From Rugalucina vietnamica (Eukaryota; Mollusca; Bivalvia; Lucinida; Lucinidae), in contig OZ024871.1 of assembly GCA_964017185.1 (NCBI GenBank), forward strand, positions 7,928,214 through 7,992,213: a stretch of DNA of 64,000 nt, read 5' to 3'. Under the pieces are notes generated by a model. That model was given only the letters and a program-made list of their open reading frames with translations. It did no database searches and was not told where the DNA came from. Made by a program: the position numbers and the translations under genes. Below are positions 48,760 to 60,124 of the stretch, piece after piece (position 1 is the stretch's first letter; each line of letters opens with the position of its first letter).

Positions 48760-49175
48760 TGGTATGAGTGATTAAAGACGATATAAGTGTATTTGTATTA
48801 CATTGTAATACTAGGGGTGTGATAGCAGGCGATAGTAGGTACAACTTTAGATCAGCTGGCTAACCTGCACTCCGACACACTTCGTGTCCTCGTCTCTCGG
48901 TATGGAGAGGTCTAACGGAATACCGATGGAAATATTCCGTCTAGTACAAATTGAATCCTATGAAACACTGGAGATTAATAAGTAGAAGTGATTACAGCGA
49001 TGATAAGGGAATTTGTAATTCTATATAAATTTGGGGCCCAAACAGAAGGAGGGATTACAGGCTATGATAGAAAAGTTTGTAGTACAAACTGTGGCTTTAC
49101 CATCAGGAGTGATTGCAGGCGAAGATAGGGACGTTAGTAGTACTACAATGTGTTGAGATATATCAGCAGGAGTCA
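48760..49175 (-). repeat. Oppositely oriented satellite arm, part 2
   Basis: Complementary monomers resume after the LINE (GAGTGATTAAAGACGATAT, GATTGCAGGCGAAGATAGGG). They are interrupted near 48,860-48,960 by unrelated sequence containing CTTCGTGTCCTCGTCTCTC. Confidence 0.6.
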
Positions 49176-49634
49176 GAATAGATGACGGAAGGTACATAAT
49201 TATGTTATGGGGCTAAATGTCCCACCAGAAGCTAAGTGAACCTCGGCCGAAGGACTGAAGAAGCTCGGGATGGAATCTGAGACCCCACTTTCAAAGTACA
49301 AGCATGTTTGATACTCTCGATATTTGTGTTCTGTATAAATATAAAAAACACGAGTCGGTTAAATAGTTTCAACACAAAGCATTGATTTGCTTACTCGTTA
49401 CAGAACAGACAAAATCCACCATCTTCGATTTAAAAAGAACCATAACTGCAAAAATAAGCAATCAATAGTTACAACTATTGTGTTCTGTGAGTCTTGCAAT
49501 CAAGAGTTACAACCTTTGTGTTCTGAAGGTCTTCTGATGCTGTTATTTCATGAATCTGTCTTTATCGGTTGACAACTTACAAAGGGTCACAATTACAATG
49601 CAAAATCTACGATTTTTCATTCCAAAGGATCATA
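49176..49634. repeat. Decayed pearl-like core repeats
   Basis: Phrases such as AAAGGGTCACAATT, TTCTGTGAGTCTT and CAAGAGTTACAACC recur and are shared with 51,540-52,150. No gene. Confidence 0.4.
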
Positions 49635-49934
49635 ACTAAAATATGCCAGTAATTTTATATTACTGACCTTGCCGATGGGATACTTCTGTTGTGGTTCTTA
49701 ATGTTATGTCTTGGTGCTGAAAATTTTGGTCTTCGCACCTTACGTACATGTATATGCGTTTTTATATTTAAGTCAGGTTTATATAACTGAGTGACCGCCT
49801 ATTGGGAAATAGCTTCTCAATCGACATACAATAGGTTTTCTTAGTTCAAGTATCTAATTGTCATGAATTTAGTTATTCCCACTTAGGTTTTTGGAGTGAG
49901 AATTTCTTACTGATTTCGCCCTTTCCTGACCATT
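49635..49934 (+). mobile_element. X1 copy, left part (split by a TIR element)
   Basis: Matches X1 around 16,675-16,950 (TAATTTTATATTACTGA, GGGAAATAGCT, GGTTTTTGGAGTG, CCCTTTCCTGACCATT). It continues at 51,066 with GCCTACTTGTACCTTTTT, as in intact X1. Confidence 0.7.
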
Positions 49935-51065
49935 CGGCTGAGACACAATCAGGGTTGCCTTTACTACCTTGGTCATGTTATGCATCTGTAATTCCGTGTG
50001 ATATTATCCAATAACTATTGTTTTTATTTTATTATAACACTGGGATAATAAGCTTTCTGGCGATATATAATGATACCATATTGTGTTTTATATTTTGCGT
50101 CAGTGAGAGATTATATGCTAAAAAAACACTGTTTTCAGCATGTTACGATGTTGCACTTTTATTTTGGGTGTTTTGTAAACATGTTTGCTTTAATGTTCAT
50201 GAATGAAATATGTTGCATATGGCTCTAGAACTAAGGAGACATATGTCCCCTGTAATATACTTTTTACGGCTTTGAATTTGGACTAAAAATAATGAAAATA
50301 TGGAGTATGAAGTGAAACAGTACTTTTCTTATGTTTTTCAATTTTTCATGGTGTCTTTAGTTGGCAGGTAAAAAAATTACACCCATGATTAGAACATGAT
50401 TTTTTGGTATCTAGTCTTTCATTGTTAAGACAATAGAATGTTTAGAATCAATGGAAGTTGAATTTATCCTCACAGTGAAGAGTACTTGTTTTCTTAAAAA
50501 TCGTCATTTTTATGTAGAGTCCGTAGCCCCTATTTTCATAATGGATGTTCAAAGTCAGATTCCTATTAACAAGGATGAAATGGTCTTATTATTTTTCAGA
50601 CTGAGGACTAGTAAAACATGGCTGAAGGTTTTGTCAAGAAATTGTATAGGACCGCTGATGTGGTCAAATATATTTTTTGCATGGCCTGTAGAGTCCGTAG
50701 CCCCATGTTAAGAGACACCCTAGAAATAAAATGTGTATTGCAGTCAAGGTTTCCTTCAATTTTTCAGATGCAACCACACATGTTACATTGTATTAAATTA
50801 ACTGCAGCATGGAACAATGACTTATCTAGGCTGCATATGATCTTATTTAAGCAGCCCAAAACACTGGTTTGAAGCTCCTTTTCTGAACTATTCCCATTAC
50901 CCACTATGGTGAAATTTGAAAAACGCGAGAGCCAAAAGAATTTTTTCTGGAATATAAACCTGATAGGTCATAAGTTATTATAAACCAAGAAAAATGAAAA
51001 TACAAAGAGGTTACTTTTTTGCCTCAAGTGCAACACAAAAGGCAACCCTGATTGTGTCTCAGCCG
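49935..51065. mobile_element. 1,131 bp TIR element inserted in X1
   Basis: A perfect 28-bp TIR begins CGGCTGAGACACAATCAGGG at 49,935 and its complement ends at 51,065. ATT is found on both sides (49,932-49,934 and 51,066-51,068). Intact X1 reads GATCATTGCCTAC at this point (complement of about 15,350), so a 3-bp ATT duplication is supported. The phrase GTAGAGTCCGTAGCCCC occurs twice inside (about 50,515 and 50,691). The small frames inside do not look like a transposase. The superfamily is undetermined. Confidence 0.75.
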
Positions 51066-51095
51066 ATTGCCTACTTGTACCTTTTTATAGTTCCT
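51066..51095 (+). mobile_element. X1 copy, right part
   Basis: ATTGCCTACTTGTACCTTTTT, the continuation of 49,635-49,934. Confidence 0.6.
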
Positions 51096-51309
51096 AATTT
51101 TGGCACATCGTCTGATGCTACAAATGCTTCAACGTTTCAAGATGATATGTTGTAGGGTTCTTTAAGCTACACGGCGGGCAAAAAGACTATGCAAAATTCT
51201 ATTCTTCCATCTCATAGGCGTTAAATGGTCATAATTTCAAAATGATACAACCCAGAATTACAGTTCTTGAGTTGTTATGGTAGTATTATGTTGGTTGATA
51301 TTCATATGT

Positions 51310-51530
51310 GAGCCTGTGCGTGAGAAAATCAACAATTTGGGTTCCGACCAGGTCTGACACAAACCAGCCTGTACAGTCACAGAAGCAGGCTAGAAGCTTG
51401 AAATTTCGGATTTAAGAAGAAGAAGGATTGTACTATCTGTGTAGCGAAAACAAAGGCGCTGATCAGCTTCGAGGTTACCGCACCTTTGTTTTTGCATATG
51501 CAAATTGTTGGTTTTCTCATGCAGTGGCTC
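51310..51530. mobile_element. MITE-P copy 3
   Basis: Reverse orientation and more diverged: GAGCCTGTGCGTGAG left, ...CATGCAGTGGCTC right. ATGT occurs on both sides (51,306-51,309; 51,531-51,534), a second case of a 4-bp duplication for this family. It lies inside the 30.4 kb element. Confidence 0.75.
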
Positions 51531-51534
51531 ATGT

Positions 51535-52165
51535 AGTTTCATTAAGCTATCGTAAGCGTTTCTTATATAACAGAGCGTACACAACTAGAACGCAAATTGT
51601 GCTTTTTGCGCTTTTCAAAGGACCAAAACTCCAACAAAATTGTTTTGGGATTTGTTCTCGTATCAATGCCTCGTATTCTACACGCCATCTTACGATGGTT
51701 AATCATATGAAGTTTCATCATGATTTCTTATAAATCCGTTTTCAAGTTACTGACTGGACATGGGAAAATTGCGAATTTGGATATTTCCCATTTCAAAGGG
51801 CAATAACTCGAATGATATTAAATAAAAGTTACGGTTCTTGTTTTCTACAAATCCACACATGTTGATTAATAAACCTATGAATTTTCATCATGATATCTTG
51901 AACGGTTGTCTAGTCGTCACAGAGCATAAACGACAAGAATGCAAAGTTAACTACTTTCCAAAGGGTCATAATTTTCAAAATATGCAACGTAAACTTATAT
52001 TTTTTGTGTTCTGCACGTCCTTTTATGTTGGTCAATAATGCTATGAAGTTCCATCTAGAAATTTTAAATGGTTCTCAAGTTACAAAAAGGACATAATTTT
52101 TGACTCACTGACGGGCGGACGGACGGACTGACGGACAGACAGACGACCCGAACCCTGAATAGGAA
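51535..52165. repeat. Pearl-like tandem repeats with GGACGGAC tail
   Basis: Units of about 130-180 bp with AAAGGGCATAACTCG / CAAAGGGTCATAATTTTC and TTTCATCATGAT(A/T)TCTT words end in GGGCGGACGGACGGACTGACGG (about 52,113-52,136). The layout fits a second pearl-like or Helitron-derived element. Confidence 0.45.
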
Positions 52166-52189
52166 AGGCGTAACAAATAAAGTGTTCTA

Positions 52190-53400
<1,211 letters not shown>

Positions 53401-53471
53401 AATTTTCCAATATATCCTACTGTTTATACACCGTGTTTTGCACAAATGTGCTACTCTTGATATTTCACTTT

Positions 53472-53560
53472 ATAACTGCAACTGCAGGGACCTCAGCTGC
53501 AGGAGGGGCCTCAGTGGCAGGAGGGACCTCAACGACAGGGGTGGAAGTTGACCCTCACTC
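53472..53560 (-). repeat. Right TIR of the giant element (89 bp)
   Basis: Complement of 23,118-23,206 with nine differences. On the minus strand it starts GAGTGAGGGTCAACTTCC and has the same three GAGG(T/C)CCCTCCTGC sub-repeats. The adjacent target duplication is 53,561-53,568. Confidence 0.8.
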
Positions 53561-54234
53561 CGTCTGTCAGCCTTCGCTATAGCCATGTTAATATGTACTG
53601 ACCACGATAGTTTATTATTTATAGTTACTCCGAGATGAGTATGATTTTCAGATTCGCTTATCGTTTCACCATTTAAGATAAGATTAGGATGATATGGACA
53701 AATTCGTTTTTGGGTTATTATCATATAATCGGTTTTAACAGCATTAAACTTAACTAACCATTGTGCGCCATACAACGTCAGTCTTTGGAGGTCCCTATTG
53801 ACTATATCAAATGAAGCTGCATTATCTATTCTTTTTTGGACTGATGTATCATCTGCGAATAAATTTATTATGCACTCCATGTTTTCGGTAATATCATTCA
53901 CGTAAATGAGAAATAATAAAGGTCCCAGAATAGACCCTTGGGGTACCCCAGCTGTTAAACTACATATGGTGGACTGACAACCATTTAGAACTACTTTCTG
54001 GTGTCTACCAGAGACATAGGATTTAAGCCAATTGAAAAGAGGTCCTACGATTCCTAGCTGTTTAATTTTGAAAAGTAGCCCATCAATCCAAACTTTATCA
54101 AATGCTTTAGAAACGTCCAAGAAAACTAAACATGTGTCTTTGTCCTCATTCAAATCTGTATATATTTGGTGTATTATTTTAAGTAATTGATTTATGGTTG
54201 AATCATTTTTCTTGAATAATCATTTTTCTTGAAT
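53561..54234 (-). mobile_element. LINE 5' half (truncated 5' end)
   Basis: The upstream half of the LINE split by the giant element. It begins at the duplication CGTCTGTC (53,561-53,568) and ends at 54,234, beside GTCGGTTT (54,235-54,242), the 8-bp duplication made when this LINE entered MITE-P. The 5' truncation point lies just inside the reverse transcriptase. A short CATTTTTCTTGAAT phrase is doubled at the junction, common for LINE 5' ends. Confidence 0.85.
53569..54234 (-). pseudogene. LINE reverse transcriptase core fragment
   Basis: Minus strand. The visible motifs are FLDVSKAFDKVW (motif A with the first catalytic Asp), LTAGVPQGSILGPLLFLIY (motif B region) and the catalytic FADD box, then LNGETISESENHTHLGV and a WSVHIN segment ending at KADRR. 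The frame stays open from the truncated 5' end to that point, then runs into the TIR, which gives about 24 codons of junk (the LPPLSLRS... stretch). Its continuation is at 23,117 downward. Closest in character to Jockey/CR1-group LINEs; clade not assigned. The residues needed for polymerisation are present, but the gene is broken and lacks its endonuclease. Confidence 0.85.
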
Positions 54235-54293
54235 GTCGGTTTGTGTCGGACCTGTTCGGAAACCACATTATTGGTTTTCCCACGATGCGGCTC
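54235..54293. mobile_element. MITE-P copy 2, right part
   Basis: GTCGGTTTGTGTCGGACC through CCCACGATGCGGCTC, exactly the sequence missing from the left part at 21,678-21,860. It confirms that the whole stretch from 21,861 to 54,234 was inserted into one MITE. Confidence 0.85.
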
Positions 54294-54326
54294 ATCCACC
54301 GCGAGGTCGAAAAATTAACTAAAATT

Positions 54327-54551
54327 GAGCCACCTCGTGGGAAAAACAACAATGTGGTTTCCGAATTGGTCTGCCACAAATCGGCCTGTACAGCTACAGA
54401 AGCAGGCTAGAAGGTTGAAATTTTGGAGGTAAGTAGAGGAGGAATTGTACTATCCGAGTAGCGAAAACAAAGGCGCTGATCAGCTTCGCGGAGCTGATCT
54501 GCGCCTTTGTTTTCGCCTATGCAGATTGTTGGTTTTCCCATGGGGCGGCTC
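54327..54551. mobile_element. MITE-P copy 4
   Basis: GAGCCACCTCGTGGG...CCCATGGGGCGGCTC in reverse orientation, only 33 bases from copy 2. Both interrupt the same X1 copy. The flanks are AAATT and AAATG, consistent with an AAAT-like 4-bp duplication. Confidence 0.75.
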
Positions 54552-54800
54552 AAATGTCGTGAACAACTGAAGAAGCCGAGGGTGATGTTAGAGCCCTGCA
54601 AAACCGGTTTAAGCCGCCCCTAGTAATCTTATATTACTGATCGTTCCAAGGCGATAACTTCTGTTCTGGTTCTAATTGTTTTATGTTTTAATAGTGTTAA
54701 ATTTTTGTGCTGTTTGCACTTATGTCCATTTTCATATTTTTAGTTACGCTTGGGTAACTATCATATTGATCATTGCCTACTGTTGCCTTTTTAAGGCAAT
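54552..54800 (-). mobile_element. X1 copy, right part (outer host)
   Basis: Continues the X1 copy that starts at 21,500: GAAGCCGAGGGTGATGTTA, CTTATATTACTGATCG, ATTGCCTACT (compare 16,620-16,980). The 33 bases between the two MITEs (CCACCGCGAGG...TTAACTAAAAT) also fit X1 (16,582-16,610). Confidence 0.65.
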
Positions 54801-55747
54801 CATTGTGTTAAAAGTCTAAGTTGTCTAGGCCGTCCAGACCTTATTGCAATGAAAAAAAATCACCACCCTAGGACACACAGAAACAAAACAGCAGACTAAG
54901 AGTCGTAAACAGAATAGTACTGAAGCCAGGTATAAGGGAATGGCACTCGAAATACAGAAACACGCCTGTCACACTACATTTATACTTGAAGTCAGCTGCT
55001 CCTTTATTGGAAAGACAGCGCCTCTTTAATCGAAGAAGTTTAGCCCGTTGTCAGACTTTATATAGGATAGTTAGGACACAATGTTGGCTTTGTCACAGTT
55101 CCTCTGTGATTATCTGAACGAAAGCTTGTAACATATATCGCACATAAATCCCGCCTTCTTCAGGATGTCTATATATATTGAACCTTATTACCTGGCTAAT
55201 TTATGTTTGAGTGAAATTTTTGGCTTGGAGTTTGTATACTGCCCTAGTCTCACTGATATGAGGATTGGCAAAATGTGTCCCACCCTCGATTGTAATAAGT
55301 CACGCAAGGAAAATAATAATACAAAAACAGACACATTATATACTTTACAAGCAATGGTTTATACTAAAAGAAAGACAGACCTTACATCGCATGCCTTGCG
55401 CGTTTGATGAAATGATATATTTGTTGAACAATTGAATAAGTTGGATTGAAGGCCATCTGATTACTGGTTAACCGCTCAAGTCTGAGCCTGAACAGGAAAT
55501 TAAAGTGGTTTCAAGTCAAACCGCAAATACATATACGCATTATTGGCTTAGTTGGGTGGTTATATTTTAGGAAGAGTCTATTGACAGATAGATAAATAAA
55601 TAAATAAATTAAATAAATAAATAAATTAATAGATAAAATTTAATAAAAATAGATAAATTATCAGGCGAATGAACGATAATAACTTCAACGGATGAGGCTT
55701 TGGCGGGTTCGGTCCTCGAGTCCCGCACATCACCTTCCACACATTAC
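54801..55747. other. No gene seen
   Basis: AT-rich sequence with a degenerate TAAA/TAAAT microsatellite at about 55,590-55,650. The frame at 55,165 shows no domain. Confidence 0.45.
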
Positions 55748-55994
55748 GAAAACATGCCCATGCAATATACAGATTTTTCCAAAGTTGTAAAAATTGAAAA
55801 TTTTCAGTTGAAAAATTTTGATATTTTTCTTATTTTTGCCCAAAACATAGATTGTGGGTACACGTTAGAACCCACAATCTATGTTTTGAACCAAAAATAA
55901 GAAAAATAAGTATACCCCTGCATACACCAGTTTTACTATATAAAAGTGGGGTTTAATGGGGTATTCATTTCACGGACATATTTTCCTGAGTGAT
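55748..55994 (+). mobile_element. Hairpin MITE 'Z' copy
   Basis: The cleanest copy: GAAAACATGCCCATGCA left end, core CATAGATTGTGGGTACACG directly facing CCCACAATCTATG (the centre is shorter than in the 23.6 kb copy), then CCAGTTTTACTATATAAAAG and ATATTTTCCTGA at the right. Confidence 0.6.
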
Positions 55995-56269
55995 GATAAA
56001 GCCGTCCGAAATGCCGATGGGTGTACGAAATCACGTACACTGGCTTTCTGGAAATTCTATAAATTCATTTTTTGTCATTATGTCAACAACCGAAAGCACA
56101 CGCTGGTAATCTAAAACAGGCCTAAAGAAATATGCATAAAATTGGAAACGGCATTCGACTATCGTCGTCATCATTTTCTAGATCTTCTTTTCTCTCCATT
56201 ACATAATGTGTCTGTTCGTAAAATAAACTTCAAAAGCAATCCGTTTCTTTGCTTCCGTCGATCTTTACT

Positions 56270-56350
56270 GTGTGTTCGGATCGCACACCTGCAGCCGACG
56301 CCATCTTGAAAACGACGTCATTGGCGCGACGTTATAGCATTTCGTCCTTC
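56270..56350 (+). promoter_or_regulatory. Possible CpG-rich promoter of the EGF-type gene
   Basis: A short CpG-dense stretch in AT-rich DNA, ~510 bases before the start codon. It has a GCCATCTTG word (YY1-like), a GACGTCA half-CRE, ATTGG (inverted CCAAT) and several CGCG words within 60 bases. These are common core-promoter elements of animal genes, but no TATA box or initiator was identified. The assignment rests on position and composition only. Confidence 0.3.
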
Positions 56351-56855
56351 GCGACGCACGGACCTTTAAGCGCCACGGTTTTTGTGGTTCTTTACCTTAA
56401 ACGTTCTTGCAACTGAGCTGAAAAAAGATTTTAAATATTTCTTTGAGAAGTCAACAAAAAGGTAGACAATATTTACTTCCTTCTTCCCTTTAACATTCAC
56501 TGTAGTACACCCGAAGTTTTATAGTAGGTCGGTGATAGACAAAATAGATGTGATATTTGAATGTGCAGACAAACAGAAGGGCAAAATTCTAGTAGCATTT
56601 GTCTGATTCTTAAGCTGTAGAAGCCATCCGGTAGATTTGTCACTCAACAATTCCGGCGAATTTTGAACAATCAGCTGACAATTACATGACCAAGTATAAT
56701 TTAAATATTTTGAACAAATATCACAAAGGGGCGTTTGCACAAGTCTGATCTCCGAATTTTACCAATTTGAAACTGACTTTTACATTATTTTTGATATCCC
56801 TAATCATTGGACAGCAACAACTACTAGTGCGTATAGACATTACAAAGTATTGGCA

Positions 56856-56940
56856 ATGAATGTAAGGATGAAGGCGGACATAAACACTTGTGTCTGTGGG
56901 ACAGTCCTAGGAATACTTGTTCTGTTTGTGTCCATCACAG
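56856..56940 (+). CDS. EGF/MEGF-type gene, exon 1 (signal peptide)
   Basis: The first coding exon, ATG at 56,856, encodes 28 residues (MNVRMKADINTCVCGTVLG, then ILVLFVSIT). This is a short N-region followed by a hydrophobic core, a likely secretory signal peptide. It ends in phase 1 at CACAG before the donor GTAGGC (56,941). The second in-frame ATG (codon 5) could also be used. The spliced product seen here is ~400 residues over five exons, with phases that agree at every junction. It is cysteine-rich and EGF-like, as in the MEGF/SREC scavenger-receptor style of multi-EGF proteins expanded in molluscs. The exact orthologue is not identified. No transmembrane segment is seen, so the gene is probably incomplete here. 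Confidence 0.65.
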
Positions 56941-57071
56941 GTAGGCATCATTAACCCATATTTGACGAATGGATTCGCCCATCATTATCATTTGGGTGAG
57001 TCCACTTTCATTTTAGGTGTGTTAGGAGTGATTTAATATTTTCATCTGATTTTTCGATGAAATTTTTCTGT

Positions 57072-57138
57072 GCAAACAGAATAGCCCCAGATGGGACGCC
57101 GCGTTCTGCGGCGTCACATCTGGGGCTATTCTGTTTGC
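57072..57138. repeat. 67-base near-perfect hairpin
   Basis: Arms of 31 bases (GCAAACAGAATAGCCCC... and its complement ...GGGGCTATTCTGTTTGC) with one mismatch, and a GTTCT loop. It lies 28 bases before the TTAA element. It may be the centre of a MITE or an RNA hairpin in the intron. Confidence 0.75.
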
Positions 57139-57169
57139 CTATGTCCCATAAAAGGGACGCCAGGCTTAA

Positions 57170-58113
57170 GGATGTTCGCTGCCAATGAAAAAGTATTCAA
57201 ACTTTTTTTCTAACCACTCTTTTTTGATTCCAAAATACAACATAAGACATTTGAAAGCAAAATAAATATAGGGTAGTGTGCATTTTTTCAAGCTACAGGC
57301 CTCTGAATGAGACCTCTGAGCATCATGTTTTAAATTTAGTAAAATTAATTTAATTTTTAATTCTTTGAAACAAACCTGTCTTGAACAAAAATACACCTAG
57401 AATGCTTTCAAAAGTCATAATATTTACGTAACGCAAACTATTTTGGACCAAACGCATAGAAAAATTTGCAACTTGAAGTGGATGACAAAATTTTACGAGT
57501 ATTTTTCCAACCCTACCCCCATACGTGAAAAGTCGAAAAAAATCAATATTTTGAAATGTGCCAAACCCATATTTGTTTATTCAAACTTTTTCTTGTATTT
57601 TCACACAACATAGAACTTTGTTATATTTTTCGAATAAAAGAAAGAAATATATAGGGTAGTGTGCATATAAGAGAGAACCAACAACTTGAAAATTACCATT
57701 TTCAGCCTTTTTTCAGCTGTTTTGTTTCTTTAAGCCCATTTCATAAAACCACCTAAAATTTTAAAACCAGCACACCAAAGACACAAAGACTGACTTAGAA
57801 GACCATGTACACATATACTGCAGCTAAAATAAACAAAGAAATAGTGCAATTAATTTGAAAATGTGTAATATTCAAGTTTAATCTACCCTCCCCCCTAAAT
57901 TTCACTGACAACTAAATTTTTCTGAAAAGTTGCAGAAAATGGGGTGAAAAAATGAAGTTTCTTAGATTGACAATTTCCATGGCTCGTTCAACGCATATCA
58001 TCATTATGTATCCAAATATGAAATATTGGGAAAATATCTGCAACCGTTTACGAGATATTCAACAAAAGAAAAACCGGAAGTTCCGAAATGTCAAATGTTA
58101 GCAGCGAACATCC
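57170..58113. mobile_element. TTAA-flanked 944 bp element in intron 1
   Basis: A 13-bp perfect TIR, GGATGTTCGCTGC, with TTAA on each side (57,166-57,169; 58,114-58,117), the insertion mark of piggyBac/Kolobok-type transposases. The interior is AT-rich, with the phrase TATAGGGTAGTGTGCAT at two places (about 57,268 and 57,650) and no gene, so it is a non-autonomous element. Confidence 0.75.
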
Positions 58114-58365
58114 TTAAATGAGTTAATTCAAATAGGTTTCATTTGATGATTAACTTTTAAAAGAGGCATGTTTAATCGTAAAGGCATTGGTCCTGCCATT
58201 TTTAAATCGTGTTTGGCTGACTTTCGATCTTACCAAGAAAAAGATTCGTATCGAATGCGACTAACTAGGTTACGGAGCAGAAGAGGAACAATTTGAAGAA
58301 GAGTAAAGCAGTTGGGGAAAACGCAAAACATATAGTGCAAGAATAGGAGAAAAAAGTCGATTTAT

Positions 58366-58597
58366 GAGCCGCCCCATTGGAAAACCAACAATCTGCATAG
58401 GCGGAAACAAAGGCGCAGATCAGCTTCGCGGTAACCGCGAAGCTGATCAGCGCTTTTGTTTTCGCTACTCGGATAGTACAATTCCTCCTCTACTTCTCCA
58501 AAATTTTAAGCTTCTAGCCTGGTTCTGTGACTGTACAGGCCGGTTTGTGTCGGACCTGTTCGGAAACCACATTGTTGGTTTTCCCACGAGGCGGATC
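58366..58597. mobile_element. MITE-P copy 5, in intron 1
   Basis: GAGCCGCCCCATTGG...CCCACGAGGCGGATC, 232 bp, with the full central palindrome CAGCTTCGCGGTAACCGCGAAGCTG. This is the best intact reference for the family in the window. No clear target duplication remains. Confidence 0.8.
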
Positions 58598-58681
58598 ATA
58601 TATGGTGTTTAAAATCCACCAACCATCTCTGTCCCTAGCCACCACTTCGAAATTCAGATTTTAGGCACCATTCTGTTTCAG

Positions 58682-59069
58682 CATCTGCTAGTGACACCTG
58701 TAGTCCAACTTGTTTACCTGAACCGGCACCAACAACTAATACATCGGCAAATTGTAACGCTACTGAATCAAATTGTAACGAGACTTCGACGGCTTGTAAC
58801 GCTACTGAATCAACTTGTAACGCGACTTCATCGGCTTGTAATGAGACCGAATCAAACTGTAATGCTACATCAACGTCATGTAATGCGACCGAATCAAACT
58901 GTAATGGGACATCATCAGCCTGTAATGATACGGCGCCAACTTGTGTTGACCCAGGACCATCTTGTAACCTGACTACAATGGAGTGCCTGTACGGGTGTCT
59001 GGAAGCGTTTGGTGGGGATAGATGTCAGTACAGATGTGCCAACAACTGCTCTAATTGTACTGTCAGTCC
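58682..59069 (+). CDS. EGF-type gene, exon 2 (Cys-sequon heptad repeat)
   Basis: 388 bases between TTCTGTTTCAG and the donor GTAAGT, entering in phase 1 and leaving in phase 2. After a short lead (SDTCSPTC) it encodes eleven tandem heptads from residue ~53 (58,753-58,983), with Cys at each first position (12 in all, residues 53-130). Ten of the eleven heptads read CNxT, a cysteine followed by an N-glycosylation sequon. Most alternate between CNATES- and CNETSTA-like units, so the DNA period is 21 bp with a 42-bp doublet. It ends with an EGF-like half (CLYGCLEAFGGDRCQ, CANNCSNC). If secreted, this would be a heavily N-glycosylated, disulphide-rich stalk. Confidence 0.7.
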
Positions 59070-60124
59070 GTAAGTATATTTCATTATTATAAGGGATTTC
59101 AATTGTTTCATCTAATTAGGCATTGATATAATATTTTCATTCATATGTTTAACAGAAGACTTAAACGACACGCCGTAAGAGGTCTTATCTTATGTCCATC
59201 CCCAAACGAACGTCAGAGAAAACATTTTAATGGTCCATAGATGGGGGTCAGATTCTGAATTTTTTATGAAAAGATACCGATGTTAACTTTGAATATAAGC
59301 TTGTTAATGGTTTGTGTTTTTGCTTTTCGGATGCGTCAAAAGCTCAGCTGTATTTATCAAGTGACATTGTTTTGACTTCCTCTTTAGTTTTATCTACAGG
59401 CTGACCTTTGACTGAGATAAGAATTTAAAACAATCAAGCATACTACAACAATAGGCATTTTGTCCACTGTCATAGTTGTCAGTTTTGCGCATCATCATTT
59501 AAACTTTAAACCGTAACTGCGTAAAAATTGTTTATAAACTGAACAAAAGTGAAAACGCTACACTCGTATTCTAACTGGTATTTCTGTTTCGCTTTTCATG
59601 TCATTGCAAAACATTTTTTTACAAATAAGAATTTCTTTCTTTGGCTATACGTGTATTTTACACTTTGATTCGATTGGAGCCCATTTTAACAAGTAAGGGG
59701 TCAGAAAGATGACCTTGCAATTCTATAGACAGTGGAACCGAACTTGACATTTTGTTTTTAAAAGCGTCCGACTTCGGCAGTGCATGGAGCCAACCGCAGC
59801 CGATTTCATGCGCTCATTTTTACACTTGCTACTGAATTGGCATGGTCTTTTGTCTGACATCCAACTCCTTAAGATCCTTGTAGCACGGCTTACTTTACTT
59901 CGTCAGAAATAAATCAACGTGCAAGTAATAGCAAAAGAATGAAATGCGTATGTGTGATAAAATGTTCTGCAATAAAATGAAATCTGTGGCAAATATTTGT
60001 GTAAACATTAAGGGAATAATGTGTAGCGTTTTAACTTAAGTTAAGAATAATTATATTACTTTTCCAATAAATAAACGTAGTGGATGTTTACAGTCAAATG
60101 TTAGTAGCCCAAAACGTAATAGTG

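Larger units (their letters stand above)
56941..58681 (+). other. Intron 1 of the EGF-type gene
   Basis: 1,741 bases from GTAGGC to TTTCAG. It contains a 67-base hairpin, a 944 bp TTAA-flanked element and a MITE-P copy that ends 84 bases before exon 2, so most of the intron is mobile DNA. Confidence 0.65.

Noticed and set aside
50451..50872. Two overlapping frames inside the 1.13 kb TIR element as transposase remnants
   Set aside because: Short, no recognisable motif, and containing a direct duplication of a non-coding phrase.
53470..53568. The C-terminal 24 residues of the 53.5 kb reverse transcriptase frame as a real protein end
   Set aside because: They are translated from the right TIR of the giant element, not from the LINE.
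55690..55730. tRNA T-arm-like GGGTTCGGTCCTCGAGTCCCGC
   Set aside because: No matching A box or acceptor stem at the right distance.
58691..58972. 93-residue frame overlapping exon 2
   Set aside because: It is an alternative frame of the Cys-sequon repeat. The exon frame has phase-matched splice sites and the cysteine pattern; this one has neither.
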